Positions 8,091 through 16,937 are shown, numbered from the stretch's first letter. The stretch: 64,000 nucleotides of DNA from Candidatus Obscuribacterales bacterium (GCA_019745415.1 JAIETF010000007.1:1-64000), one strand, 5' to 3'. Made by a program: numbers and translations. The notes: generated by a model not told the origin, from the letters alone.

Positions 8091-11001
8091 GAAGATCGAA
8101 CTAACAAGTTATGGCGGCATTGCTGGAGAGTCGATCATCTTCAGTAAAGACAAAGTCAATCTTGTCGTCGAGCCCAACGAATACGGCAAAACCACTATGG
8201 CAACCGCCATCTGGTCGATACTCTTCGACTTTGACATCAATCAATCGGTTGACGGCCGCGCCGAACGACTAACCGATAAAGAAGCTCGTCGCCCCAAAGC
8301 AGGCGATGCCTATAAAGCGCGCATCGAAATCTGTACCGAAGACAGAAGACTGGCAGTGGAAAGAGACTTCGAAACCGGCTTTTATAGAGTCATGGACCGC
8401 GACCACAACAAAGATATAACCGATGAGTTTAAGGGCGAAAACGGCGAAGACGAAGTAGGCTTGAAACTCACCGGCATGACCCGCGAACTGTTCAAAAGCA
8501 CTTGCTTTGTCGGTCAGCGCGAACTCGATGAACACGCCTTCGGCAACGATGACATGGCATCACTGGTGCAAGGCATCGCCGACTCGGCCAGCCCAACAGG
8601 CAATTGCGCCGGCGCCATCAAAGTCTTGAGCGATGCAGTAGAAGACAATCTAAACGGCGACCGCTCAGCCTGCGTCGACAACTTGGTGAGAGACTTAGAA
8701 GTAGTCAGGCAAGATCTTCTCTCTAGGCTCAAAGCCTACGAACGAGATCGCCGCGACGTGGCCGCTTCCTTCGACCGGTTGATGATCATCAACCGGGTGC
8801 TTTCGGGCGACAACAACAGATACAAAGCCACCGAATACCAAAACCTCAAATATCAGCTCTCAGACGCCCAAGCCAGAATTGCCAGGCTGCGGGAAGTGCG
8901 CAAGCGCATGCAAGAAATCGAAGCTGAAATAGAAGACTTGCCGCCAATCGCGCCCTTTCCTGATGAACTAAAGCGACCTCTCATAGATATTTGGGAAAGA
9001 AGAAAATCGAGAGAAGCCGAGTTGGAGAAGCTAAAGCTTGAACTCTCGCCCCACGAGCGTCTATTCAAAGAAAAGCAAGAAGAAATCACCAGCCGACTAG
9101 GACATCTCTCAAGCTTTTCTCAAGAAGAAGCCCACATGGTGGCCTCGCTTGCCGGCAGTATGAAAAGCGCCGAGGATGAACTGGCCAGCCTCAGCAAAAG
9201 ACGAGATGGTGAAGCCGATAAGTTTCAGAAAGACTCAGGCGCCGGCGACCTCGACGCCATCAAAGAATCGATTGCTTCCCTGGAAGCCGAAGGCGTCGAC
9301 AGCGCCCGCTCCTATAATTCACTTATCGTCGCCTTCCAAGAACAATTGCAAGACTCTGAGAAAAGCTTGCACCAAAGTCGGGCTCGCAAAACCGAGCTTT
9401 TGTCGAAACGTGTGGAAGAGCGCAAGAAGAAGCAGCTGACTAGTTTACTGATAGGTTTTGCCGGCGTCTTAGCAATAGTGGCTTCGATAGTCTTGTTGGT
9501 CGCCTTCAAAGCGCTGGCGCCAGTGGCCATTGCTCTTATTGTTCTGGGTGCAATCTTGCTTGCCGTCTCAGGCTTTATGATGACGCCGGTCTTTAAGCCC
9601 GAAATGATTCTCAAAGCTGAGTTTTCAGCTGTGGAAGCAGACATTGCGCGCATCACCACCGACATGCAAGACAAACAAAATAAAGTCGGCGCCCTAGAGA
9701 TAAAACTAGACACACTGGCTCGCAAGGTCGGTCTAGACAATCGCAACGAACTGGCTCAAAAGCTGGAAGAATACAGCCAGCAAGCCACTAGAATCAAGGA
9801 ACTAAACCTGCTTGATCAACTGGTCGAACAGAAAGAGCAAGTAGTGAAGCGCTACAAGCTTGATTTAAAACGCTTTCTAGAAAAGGCTATGCGCAAGGAC
9901 GAACCCAGCGCTCAGGCCGCTCATGAACTATCGACCGCTCTTTCACAGTATATGGAAGAATCGAAGCAGTTGGCCGAAGCCCATCAAGAGGCGGCGAGCG
10001 CCAATAGAAAACTTGCCGCCATCGAAGAAGAAATCATCGACAGCGAAAAAGCGATCATGCACCTCTGCCAGAAAAACGGCATAGAACTTGCTCCGACCGA
10101 GCAAGAAGCCCTGGAAGAAGCCCGTGCTCGTATGAATATCTTTCATGCCTGCCATAAGCTGGAAAGCGAGTTTGCCGCCTTTGAGAGCGAGATAAACTCG
10201 CCCTTCAGCGATCTGCCCGCTCTAATAAAGAATGCCGAAGACTTTCTCGCCCGTGTTTCTCAGCAAATCGAAACAGTCAAACAACTCTATCCGGGCATTG
10301 AAAATATTGCACCCTTGACCGAAGAAGAGCTGGCCGCCGAAGATGACGGTCCCAAGGATATGAAAGAGCTGGAAGGTCTAAAGCTAGAGCGAGAAGACCT
10401 GCTTGTCAGAATCAGATCTCTTTCGAACACGTGCGATGAGCAATACCTTACAGCCATGGAAGATTTAGATCTGACCGAGTTTAAGCTGCAAGGCGCCAAG
10501 CGTGCCAAACTAGCCCTAGAGCTTGCTCGCAATACCTTGCGCAAACTTTCTGGTGAGAACTATATCGACTGGTCGCAGCACCTAAATACAATCGCCTCAG
10601 AGATGTTGCAACGCATCGGTATGGGCTATGACGAGATTCGCTTCGATAACGAACTTAGATTGGTGGCAAGACGCAAAGCCGACGGAGACCAGATAAGCTC
10701 AGCCCAGATTATGAGTCAGCTTTCGACAGGCACAAAAGAACAGCTGCACTGGCTGGCTCGTATGGTGGTGGCGCGCTATCTTTCACGCTCGCTATCTTTG
10801 CCGATTATTATGGATGAACCATTCTCTGAAGCCGACGACGACCGCTTTGTCAAAATGATGCGCTTCCTCATATCGTCACTGGCGAAAGAACACCAGGTCA
10901 TACTATTCTCGTGCCATCAACAAAGGCACAGCTGGCTGAAACAACAGCTGGAAGAGTCGGAACGAGGCAACTTGCTCTTTTGTAGAAGACAGAGAGCTTG
11001 A
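8080..11001 (+). CDS. Rad50/SbcC/YhaN-like AAA ATPase with membrane hairpin
   Basis: A 973-aa SMC-like ATPase. The N-terminal half-site has a P-loop EPNEYGKTT (31-39) in which the usual first glycine is glutamate. Long coiled coils run from about 215-450 and 505-800. The C-terminal half has the ABC signature QLSTGTKEQL (about 883) and Walker B LPIIMDEPF (about 907-915). Between the coils, where Rad50 has its zinc hook, are two hydrophobic helices (about 454-502), as in Bacillus YhaN-type proteins, so the apex is probably embedded in the membrane. No CxxC hook is seen. It pairs with the overlapping upstream phosphoesterase-like gene. A DNA- or membrane-linked ATPase role is likely; the substrate is unknown. 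Confidence 0.8.
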   Translation: MWVEKIELTSYGGIAGESIIFSKDKVNLVVEPNEYGKTTMATAIWSILFDFDINQSVDGRAERLTDKEARRPKAGDAYKARIEICTEDRRLAVERDFETGFYRVMDRDHNKDITDEFKGENGEDEVGLKLTGMTRELFKSTCFVGQRELDEHAFGNDDMASLVQGIADSASPTGNCAGAIKVLSDAVEDNLNGDRSACVDNLVRDLEVVRQDLLSRLKAYERDRRDVAASFDRLMIINRVLSGDNNRYKATEYQNLKYQLSDAQARIARLREVRKRMQEIEAEIEDLPPIAPFPDELKRPLIDIWERRKSREAELEKLKLELSPHERLFKEKQEEITSRLGHLSSFSQEEAHMVASLAGSMKSAEDELASLSKRRDGEADKFQKDSGAGDLDAIKESIASLEAEGVDSARSYNSLIVAFQEQLQDSEKSLHQSRARKTELLSKRVEERKKKQLTSLLIGFAGVLAIVASIVLLVAFKALAPVAIALIVLGAILLAVSGFMMTPVFKPEMILKAEFSAVEADIARITTDMQDKQNKVGALEIKLDTLARKVGLDNRNELAQKLEEYSQQATRIKELNLLDQLVEQKEQVVKRYKLDLKRFLEKAMRKDEPSAQAAHELSTALSQYMEESKQLAEAHQEAASANRKLAAIEEEIIDSEKAIMHLCQKNGIELAPTEQEALEEARARMNIFHACHKLESEFAAFESEINSPFSDLPALIKNAEDFLARVSQQIETVKQLYPGIENIAPLTEEELAAEDDGPKDMKELEGLKLEREDLLVRIRSLSNTCDEQYLTAMEDLDLTEFKLQGAKRAKLALELARNTLRKLSGENYIDWSQHLNTIASEMLQRIGMGYDEIRFDNELRLVARRKADGDQISSAQIMSQLSTGTKEQLHWLARMVVARYLSRSLSLPIIMDEPFSEADDDRFVKMMRFLISSLAKEHQVILFSCHQQRHSWLKQQLEESERGNLLFCRRQRA

Positions 11002-11020
11002 GTATAGACATTCTCTTTAG

Positions 11021-11866
11021 TTACAAAACAGAGTAAAGCCTCTGCAATGTGGCGAGATCTCGGGGCGAAGGTTCCTGGCAGCGCGATTTCCAATACATCA
11101 AATCAGTTCCTACCGGCGAATGCCCATCAAGGCCAAGCGCGTGTCCAAACTCGTGACGGAAAAGAGAACTGAGATTGGCGATTTCACTTTCAGATAGTGC
11201 ATCAAGAGTATGAGACCGGCAGAAAAGCCTGATGCAAGCCTTTCTCAGCCGATTGTGCTCAAGCTCATAAATTGTCTGTCCTGCGGAGTGTTGGGCGCCC
11301 AAGAATTGCACTTTCATAATTTCGATTTGCGCCTCGCTCCGGTCTTTCACTAAAACCGGCGATACCGGCAGTTGTGCTGTATTCCAGACAAAGCAGGCTT
11401 GATAAAGAAGCCTAGCGAGGTCTTCGCTGAAGCCATTTTCTAAAGAATCATCGATATAGATTTTCAGATTGGTCAAACTCGACCAAGGCAGCGCTCTATA
11501 CAAAGTCAAAAAATAATCATTAGCAGGGGCACTAGAATTTCTGCAAATGCTTAGGTGCTCTTCTATCGCTTCAACAAAGCTTCTCCATGCCGGCACTCTC
11601 TCATCGTGCGGATGTAAGCTTTCAAACGCCTGAAACAACTCGACTGCCTTCTCAAAGCAAGCACCAGCTGCTGGTGAGTTTCCTCTAAAATCCCAGCTGA
11701 GAGCCCAGTCGTACCAAATGAAAATACATAGCTCATTGTCCTTTAACCCGCTAAGGCTGCGCTGATATAACAGGTCTGAAGCGGCAAACTCACCGCTATC
11801 TCGGCATAAATTGGCAGCTTCGTAAAAGCTCACCAACTTAAGAAATTCTTCGTATGGAACCGACAA
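11021..11866 (-). CDS. matrixin-like zinc metalloprotease with helical (TPR-like) N-terminus
   Basis: A 281-aa protein. Near its C-terminus is a metzincin site, HEFGHALGLDGH (H238, E239, H242, H249), followed by DLMY with the Met-turn methionine at about 257, typical of bacterial matrixins (M10). The N-terminal 160 residues are helical and look TPR-like (ASDLLYQRSLSGLKDNELC). No signal peptide is evident, which is unusual for matrixins, so it may act in the cytoplasm or leave by another route. It converges with the ATPase gene, leaving 19 bp between the two stops. Protease activity is inferred from an intact motif; the substrate is unknown. Confidence 0.7.
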   Translation of the reverse strand: MSVPYEEFLKLVSFYEAANLCRDSGEFAASDLLYQRSLSGLKDNELCIFIWYDWALSWDFRGNSPAAGACFEKAVELFQAFESLHPHDERVPAWRSFVEAIEEHLSICRNSSAPANDYFLTLYRALPWSSLTNLKIYIDDSLENGFSEDLARLLYQACFVWNTAQLPVSPVLVKDRSEAQIEIMKVQFLGAQHSAGQTIYELEHNRLRKACIRLFCRSHTLDALSESEIANLSSLFRHEFGHALGLDGHSPVGTDLMYWKSRCQEPSPRDLATLQRLYSVL

Positions 11867-11982
11867 TTACTTACTCTTATACTATTTGACAATCATGTCT
11901 CAACCAAGCTAGTTTACACAGAAACAAGCACAACTAGCAAAAGACTAAAGATGCCTTGCCACACCATCAATCGCTCCTATAA

Positions 11983-13305
11983 ATGCCTATTCTCGCCAAG
12001 AAACTACCATCTGCCTTGCTCATCACTGCTTTGTTGGCACAAGCGCCGCTAGCCCAGGCTGGTGAATATGCCTGCATCTCTTCTACTGGCGAGCAAAAAT
12101 GGACCCTTCCAGCAAACGTCTTTCTGCGCGGTGAAAAGAGATTCAGCAGCGGTCTCACAGTGATTAGCGACCTCGATGATGATAATAGAGAGGGCTTTAT
12201 CAACAAAGAAGGCAAACGACTGAAGTTTTCCTCTAACTATGTTTATCCCTTTTCAGAAGGTCTCGCAGCAGCAGAAAAGGATGGAAGATTTGGCTATATC
12301 GATAAGTCAGGACGCTTTGTCATCAAGCCACAATTCAAGTGGGCTTATTCGTTCAGAGAAGGTCGAGCCAAGGTTATGCCGGCATTTGTTCTAGACAAGT
12401 ACATTTGGAGCAATTCAAGCCGAAACCTAGACGGGAAACTGGCTTTCATCAATCGCAATGGAAGTTTTGCAAGCGGGCTTCTTGTGGATGAAGCATCCGC
12501 TTACTCTGAAGGTGCAGCTGCTGTACTAATCAATGGCAGAATAGGTTTTATCGACAAAGATGGTAACTTTCTTGTCAAACCACATTTCCAATATACGACC
12601 GGATTCTCTGAAGGATTAGCACTAATCTGGGAAATCGGCAAAAAACTAAGCTTCATAGATAAGGAAGGCAAAACTGCAATTGAGCTTGACCTGGTGCCCA
12701 ATCAATCACTCTTCGTCTGTCGAGATCTCAAATTTGGTAAATTGCAACTAGACGAAGACATTTCTCTTGGCACCATTAAAGTCAGATACAGATACCCACT
12801 TTTTAGCCCTTCACTGTTTAAAGAAGGGCTGGCTCCGCTTGTAAAAGACAAGAGATTTGGCTACATAGATAAAACTGGCACCTTTATTATCCCGCCGCAA
12901 TATGATTTTGCTTTTCCCTTCTCAGAAGGACTAGCCGTTATCGTTGATGATGGCAAATATGGCTATATTGACCGCAGCGGCAAGGTCGTAATCTCTCCTT
13001 CTTTCTATGAAGCAGGCAATTTCAATGAGGGCTTAGCACCAGTTCAAACTGAAAACCAAAAATGGGGATACATCAATAAAACTGGACAATTTGTAATTGA
13101 GCCGAAATACAAAGCCGCCTATCCATTTTCAGAAGGTCTGGCATTTGTCGAGCAGGCTCCAGTAGCCCCAAACGAAGAGCGAGAGCCTCCGCTTGAGCGC
13201 CTGAGACCAACCCTTCCAGTGCGTCACTTCTACGATAGCACTGGAAACTGGTTTGTGCCGGAATGGGACATAGATGCCGCCTACAGAACCAAGCTATTGC
13301 CTTAA
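11983..13305 (+). CDS. secreted WG-repeat (KWG) protein
   Basis: A 440-aa protein with a signal peptide (about 1-26, ending LAQAGEYA). It has seven or more WG-type repeats of about 45-50 residues with the core FxEGLAxVxxxxxxGYIDKxGxxVIxPxF, for example FGYIDKTGTFIIPP and YGYIDRSGKVVISP. WG repeats are thought to form beta-propeller-like scaffolds. No catalytic motif is seen. It is divergent from the matrixin-like gene across about 115 bp, which must hold both promoters. It is probably surface or periplasmic. Confidence 0.8.
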   Translation: MPILAKKLPSALLITALLAQAPLAQAGEYACISSTGEQKWTLPANVFLRGEKRFSSGLTVISDLDDDNREGFINKEGKRLKFSSNYVYPFSEGLAAAEKDGRFGYIDKSGRFVIKPQFKWAYSFREGRAKVMPAFVLDKYIWSNSSRNLDGKLAFINRNGSFASGLLVDEASAYSEGAAAVLINGRIGFIDKDGNFLVKPHFQYTTGFSEGLALIWEIGKKLSFIDKEGKTAIELDLVPNQSLFVCRDLKFGKLQLDEDISLGTIKVRYRYPLFSPSLFKEGLAPLVKDKRFGYIDKTGTFIIPPQYDFAFPFSEGLAVIVDDGKYGYIDRSGKVVISPSFYEAGNFNEGLAPVQTENQKWGYINKTGQFVIEPKYKAAYPFSEGLAFVEQAPVAPNEEREPPLERLRPTLPVRHFYDSTGNWFVPEWDIDAAYRTKLLP

Positions 13306-13559
13306 GTTATTGGCGTAACCACGCCGGTACCACATATGATGGCTAGTAGACTGGAGACGGCAATAGAAGGTCTAAGGTACGAGATAATTAGGCACGAGGT
13401 GTTTTGATTTGGACTTGACTCTTGATATTGAGTGGTTGGATTGCCTTGATGAAGGGGAGTGGGGTGTACCAAATTCAGGAGACAATGGGGTAAATTGGTG
13501 GGACAGGGTCCGGTGACTATCTATTTGCTCAAGCGGTTCTGGTGCACATTTCTTTTGCT

Positions 13560-13982
13560 TCATAAACGGTACGAATTGAGATCAGTTTTGGAATGCCACT
13601 TTTCCCGAGCTAACTTCAACTCTCTGATAGCAGTCTCTCTCTCTGAGGATGAGAGCGTGGGCTCAAAATCGATATCTTGACTAAATATCAATTGATCTTT
13701 TTTTATTGCTGTTTTAGCTCTAGATCCAACAACAAGTAGCGGCGATGGCAATGCCTTGCCAGGAATTTTCGCCTGGGGAATCACATTCTTGTCCACATCC
13801 GAAACGCACAGAATAGCTCCTGCCTTTATATCCTCTTTTGCGTACACCACTGGTCCATTTCCTTCAATATCTCTACCTTGCGCCAGGCTTGGCCAGAACT
13901 CGAAATTGATTGACAAGATCAGTAACAGGGAAAGCAGGACTATTTTGGCTTCAATCCAATTATTGAAATTCGGAAAGATCAT
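13560..13982 (-). CDS. SAF-domain secreted protein
   Basis: About 140 aa. The ATG at 13982 is chosen because a strong AGGTGGAG lies four bases upstream; longer in-frame starts reach 14072. A hydrophobic segment (AKIVLLSLLLILSINFEF) serves as signal peptide or anchor. The following 70 residues (VVYAKEDIKAGAILCVSD, then KIPGKALPSP and AIKKDQLIFSQDI) match the SAF domain found in FlgA, CpaB/RcpC and antifreeze-like proteins. The usual features are an AxxDIxAGxxL start and a later KGQxL element. It may belong to a pilus-type or envelope system, but no pilus genes are near. It lies at the edge of the mobile region. Confidence 0.6.
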   Translation of the reverse strand: MIFPNFNNWIEAKIVLLSLLLILSINFEFWPSLAQGRDIEGNGPVVYAKEDIKAGAILCVSDVDKNVIPQAKIPGKALPSPLLVVGSRAKTAIKKDQLIFSQDIDFEPTLSSSERETAIRELKLAREKWHSKTDLNSYRL

Positions 13983-14113
13983 TTTCTCCACCTGCATTGC
14001 CGTTAACATAGCTTTTCTCAAGGGTCGCGGCACCATTACGAAGGATGTGTTCCAAAAAGCATCAACAGTCAATTTTCACAAAAGAGCGCACTAGATAGGA
14101 GCTTTGCCGTGAG

Positions 14114-14620
14114 TCACTCGCTTCTCAACAGTTCAAGATCTTTAACCTTACGATAGCAAGAGTCTTGCTGCTCCTTGTTTGTAAACTTATGCTCTATACA
14201 TTTCTTCAGCGACTCAGGACTATATGGTACAAACCCAAGCTGCTCATTTACTAACAAATATTGGTTGCGCCTAGAAGTTATGTCAGGAACATCAACAATC
14301 CATAAAGAGTCTCGTTGGATTTGTTTCCGGCTTCCGATTGTAGAACCCTGCAACAACTGGCGCTCGTTAACCGCAATCTCCATCAACCGTCCATTGAGCG
14401 GAGGTAGCCCCTCTCCTAGATTTACTAATGTCCGAACTTGTAAATATCGATAGTGATCATCGAACTTAATACCGGTTTTCTTCTCACTGACAAAGCGCGC
14501 AATAAACAGAAGGTCACATTTAGATTGTCCACTGCCACTGTCTGCTAAAGCGGATAGCCACTGAAAGCAGCAAAGAACGCCTAGAAAAATACCAGAAGAA
14601 AACACACCTTTCAGTTTCAT
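14114..14620 (-). CDS. hypothetical secreted protein
   Basis: A 168-aa protein not matched to any known family. It has a positively charged N-terminus, a hydrophobic core (GIFLGVLCCFQWLSALA) and a signal-peptidase-like site near residue 26, so it is probably exported. The mature part contains four cysteines, which may form disulfides, and a basic C-terminus. No clear ribosome-binding site precedes the ATG. It lies between the SAF-domain gene and the first IS3 relic, on the minus strand like the SAF gene. Confidence 0.5.
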   Translation of the reverse strand: MKLKGVFSSGIFLGVLCCFQWLSALADSGSGQSKCDLLFIARFVSEKKTGIKFDDHYRYLQVRTLVNLGEGLPPLNGRLMEIAVNERQLLQGSTIGSRKQIQRDSLWIVDVPDITSRRNQYLLVNEQLGFVPYSPESLKKCIEHKFTNKEQQDSCYRKVKDLELLRSE

Positions 14621-14770
14621 GATACTTGAATGAAGCTTAAACGAATCTTCCCTCTATTATAAGAGTAAATCATAACCGAGTCACTATTGTGCTGCACTGA
14701 GGAGCCTCCTATATGCCAGCCGAATCCTTGCAGATTTGACCTTACCCCCAGATGTTGAGCCGTTGCAAAG

Positions 14771-15043
14771 ATGACATCTGCGCTTAAACTAGAACCTAAA
14801 CAGAAGAACAGTCAAATGCGCAAGAGTAAATTCACTGAAGAGCAAATGGTCGCCATCCTCAAGGAACAGGAATCCGGCATCAGTATCGGAGAGCTTGTAC
14901 GCAAGCAAGGAATCAATCGTCAGTCCTTCTACAGATGGAAAGCGAAATTCGGCGGCATGAACGTTTCCGACGTAAATAAGATGGTGGCGAATATCTCGCT
15001 CGAAAACGACGCCATGAAGGATCTGATCCCCAAAAAGTTCTAA
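14771..15043 (+). CDS. IS3-family OrfA (relic)
   Basis: A 90-aa transposase OrfA. The real start is probably the ATG at 14816, giving MRKSKFTEEQMVAILKEQE, the typical beginning of IS407-type OrfA. It has the HTH region GELVRKQGINRQSFYRWKA and the start of a leucine-zipper coil. It ends early in KDLIPKKF compared with the intact copy at 17025, where the coil continues. It is close in sequence to that copy but clearly diverged, so these are two different elements. It is not expected to function. Confidence 0.7.
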   Translation: MTSALKLEPKQKNSQMRKSKFTEEQMVAILKEQESGISIGELVRKQGINRQSFYRWKAKFGGMNVSDVNKMVANISLENDAMKDLIPKKF

Positions 15044-15667
15044 CTCCTGCAAGAAGCGCGACTGCGTCGAGTTTCTTGCGCAGGTAGGAATGAGCAAGTG
15101 GCAGGCGTGCAGAATCTTAGATTTGGCACGCTCCACACACCGATATACGTCCACGAAAGCGGCTGACCCAGTCCTTGCCGAGCGTATTAAAACCATAGCC
15201 TGCGACCGTTCAAGGTTTGGCTAGAAACGGATCTGTCTGCTGATAAGAGCGGAGAGCACTAAGGTGAATCACAAGCGGGTTTACCGCATCTATCGCGACC
15301 TCAATCTAGCGGTCAGAAAGAGAGGAAGACGCAAATATCGCTGTTGCAGGCGAACTCCAAAGCAAACTCCGTTGGAGCCGAATGACAGATGGTCAATGGA
15401 CTTCACCAGCTACACACTGCCAGACGGACGCAGATTTCGGACATTGAACATCATCTCCAAAACGCCTTTGTAGAGTCGTTCAATGGCAGATTTAGAGACG
15501 AGTGACTCAATCAATATTGGTTCACAAGCATCGAAGATGCAGCCAGTCCGATCTCTAAGTGGAAACACGAATACAACAAATTCCGTCCGCACAGCGCCCT
15601 GGGCAACATGACACCGTTGCAGTTCAGACTAGCAGTCGAAGAAGCAAACCGACCTTTAAAGGAGAAC
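15044..15667 (+). pseudogene. IS3-family OrfB, internally deleted and frameshifted
   Basis: The remains of the DDE transposase OrfB. One readable stretch (15264-15471) gives KRVYRIYRDLNLAVRKRG and the beginning of the catalytic core, RWSMDFTSYTLPDGRRFRTL. It then jumps, after deletion of most of the DDE core, to [13 protein letters not shown], followed by an in-frame TGA and the C-terminal FRPHSALGNMTPLQF. The segment before 15264 has several stops. The intact homologue is the OrfB at 17333-18118, which shows what is missing. Confidence 0.75.
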
Positions 15668-15778
15668 AAACTGGATTCAACTGGGAATATAAAACTAGCA
15701 TCTGTCTCTTAAAGGTGGCCCAACAAATGGGGCAGCGTCAGATTCAGTAATTCCCAGAATTTATTTCAAATTAGGAAA

Positions 15779-16081
15779 GTGAGGATAGAGGCTGTGAGTG
15801 AGCAAATTCCATATTTTGAGATCGATGTTGAAATGCCGGAACATCTTGATGGTTCCGTGACACTGCCTGATGGTGACGTGGCTTCAATCGGCGACAGTAT
15901 AGAACATAAAAAATTTGGCGTTGGATTGATTTACCGTATCGCTACATACCATGACCATTTAGGGACTCTTTTGTGCGTCGAGTTTCCCAATAATTTTCAT
16001 AAAATGCTTTGCTTAGATGTGGTCAAGAAAGTACATTCAAGCGAGAAGAGCCCCGGTGGAGGCTCTTCCTGTGCTACATAA
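15779..16081 (+). CDS. small acidic protein, paralogue of the 18196 gene
   Basis: Up to 100 aa, with an alternative GTG start at 15794. Residues about 10-80 align with the 87-aa product at 18196-18459: both have an acidic FEIDVEMP/FEMEITLP start, then LPDGDVASIGDSIEHKKFGVG against LQDGTVLQVGDSVEYPELGVG, then a GTLLCVEFPN/GTCLYIDFGG strand and a VVKKV/FVRKV end. A terminator-like hairpin lies inside the last codons, whereas in the paralogue it follows the stop, so this copy has probably lost its original stop. The family is not recognised. Its place among toxin and immunity remnants suggests an immunity-type protein, but this is a guess from context. Confidence 0.55.
   Translation: MRIEAVSEQIPYFEIDVEMPEHLDGSVTLPDGDVASIGDSIEHKKFGVGLIYRIATYHDHLGTLLCVEFPNNFHKMLCLDVVKKVHSSEKSPGGGSSCAT
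16045..16068 (+). terminator. hairpin at the end of the 15779 gene
   Basis: The stem is GAAGAGCC/GGCTCTTC with an 8-nt loop. It matches in position and stem sequence the hairpin following the paralogous gene at 18460, and is probably the original terminator. A long T-run is absent here, so efficiency is doubtful. Confidence 0.45.
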
Positions 16082-16119
16082 TGGCAGTTATCGGAAGTAT
16101 TTGCCCTTAAACACTACTT

Positions 16120-16329
16120 CTAAGAACTGTAGATGATAGAAACGTTGAGCTCGCCATGGTTATCGCCGTACCCTCGCCCATTAAGCCCATCGTTCATCAT
16201 CAAGAGAAGCTCTGCTCTTTCATTTTGAGGAACATCATAGACCATTCCTTTTCCTACCTGATTTTGGCAAACTAAAACTGAGCAGATTTCTGGCAAACGG
16301 CAATCCAAATTTGAGCAGGTTTCGATTAG
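16120..16329 (-). pseudogene. C-terminal gene fragment truncated by an IS end
   Basis: The minus-strand frame encodes about 70 residues containing GKGMVYDVPQNERAELLL and GYGDNHGELNVSIIYSS before the stop. Upstream it runs straight into the IS3-type terminal repeat starting at 16330, so the N-terminal part has been removed or replaced. The family is unrecognised. The size and setting, convergent with the 15779 gene, suit a remnant of an immunity or accessory gene. Confidence 0.4.
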
Positions 16330-16395
16330 TGACCTATCCCTAGAAAAGTTGACACCAAGATTTGTAAGAAGCCTCAATATTTGATGACACGCGCC
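16330..16395 (+). repeat. solo IS3-type left end, copy 1
   Basis: Starts TGACCTATCCCTAGAAAAGT and continues with the tgacaccaagatttgta block shared with the repeats at 16825, 18602 and 20304. Similarity fades near 16395. No transposase follows, so it is an orphan IS end left by deletion or recombination. Confidence 0.7.
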
Positions 16396-16448
16396 TTCAA
16401 ACGTTACTATAAAAGTGCACCGGATTCACTAGATTAATGACATTCTGA

Positions 16449-16482
16449 AGCAGTAGGCACAACTGGAGTTGTGCCTACTGCT
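16449..16482. terminator. strong bidirectional hairpin
   Basis: A 16-bp perfect stem, AGCAGTAGGCACAACT paired with its complement around a 2-nt GG centre, followed on the plus strand by ctcttt. It lies just beyond the stop of the minus-strand immunity-like gene (16487-16807) and could terminate transcription from either side. Confidence 0.7.
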
Positions 16483-16486
16483 CTCT

Positions 16487-16807
16487 TTAGTCTGGCATAT
16501 CTTCAAGCCTAGAGTAGATTTCTCCATCATCTCCTTGAACCTGTGCTTTGAGTTTTGTTGCAATTTGGAGAAGCTTCGCTAATGTCATTTTATCTGGATT
16601 TTTGGAGGTAATCTCACCTGTGTCGCGCCATGCAAATAGAACATTTTCCGTCGGATGATGAAAAATAAAATAGCTTCCATCATTTTGGCTATCTAGTTCC
16701 AAGTCCGGATCCAACTCTACTAATTTAGACCACTCTCCAAATAGTATTTGTGGTCCATCTTCATCAGCCCAGAATTCTTTGCGTGTGACGTGTAAATCGT
16801 ATCCCAT
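16487..16807 (-). CDS. immunity-like protein of the MGYDLHVTR type
   Basis: About 106 aa. The start at 16807 gives MGYDLHVTRKEFWADEDGP. A longer frame reaching 16891 is excluded because its extra residues translate the neighbouring IS end. Proteins beginning M-(G)YDLHITR with a W/D/E-rich acidic body recur in polymorphic-toxin loci and are regarded as probable immunity proteins; that recollection was not checked by search. The body has FIFHHPTENVLFAWRDTGEI and a helical C-terminus. No toxin gene is adjacent, since an IS end lies 18 bp upstream. It is therefore an orphan. Confidence 0.55.
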   Translation of the reverse strand: MGYDLHVTRKEFWADEDGPQILFGEWSKLVELDPDLELDSQNDGSYFIFHHPTENVLFAWRDTGEITSKNPDKMTLAKLLQIATKLKAQVQGDDGEIYSRLEDMPD

Positions 16808-16824
16808 TGTTGAACCCCTGTCTT

Positions 16825-16937
16825 TGACCTGTCCCAAGAAAAGTTGACACCAAGATTTGTACGAAGCCTCCATATATGATGACACTTGCAAGGGGGATCG
16901 ACAATGGTGAACAAGAGAAAGAAGTTGTTTGGTCTAT
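16825..16937 (+). repeat. IS3-type left end, copy 2
   Basis: Starts TGACCTGTCCCAAGAAAAGT and runs 113 bp to gttgtttggtctat, where it is cut by the IS407-like element beginning at 16938. It closely matches 20321-20417 apart from the outer end. This shows that the second IS landed inside an older IS fragment. Confidence 0.75.

Larger units (their letters stand above)
14737..15740 (+). mobile_element. IS3-family (IS407-like) relic with 4-bp target duplication
   Basis: The left end starts TGACCTTACCCCCAGATGTTG. The right end, read in reverse, is TGACGCTGCCCCATTTGTTG, giving imperfect terminal inverted repeats. The bases just outside are gatt on both sides (14733-14736 and 15741-15744), a 4-bp target duplication as expected for the IS407 group. 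The element is about 1.0 kb, shorter than the usual 1.2 kb, because the middle of orfB is deleted. It contains orfA and a broken orfB and cannot move by itself. Confidence 0.75.

Noticed and set aside
13306..13559. Possible gene between the WG-repeat and SAF genes
   Set aside because: Short frames on both strands have no start signals or family resemblance; treated as empty intergenic sequence.
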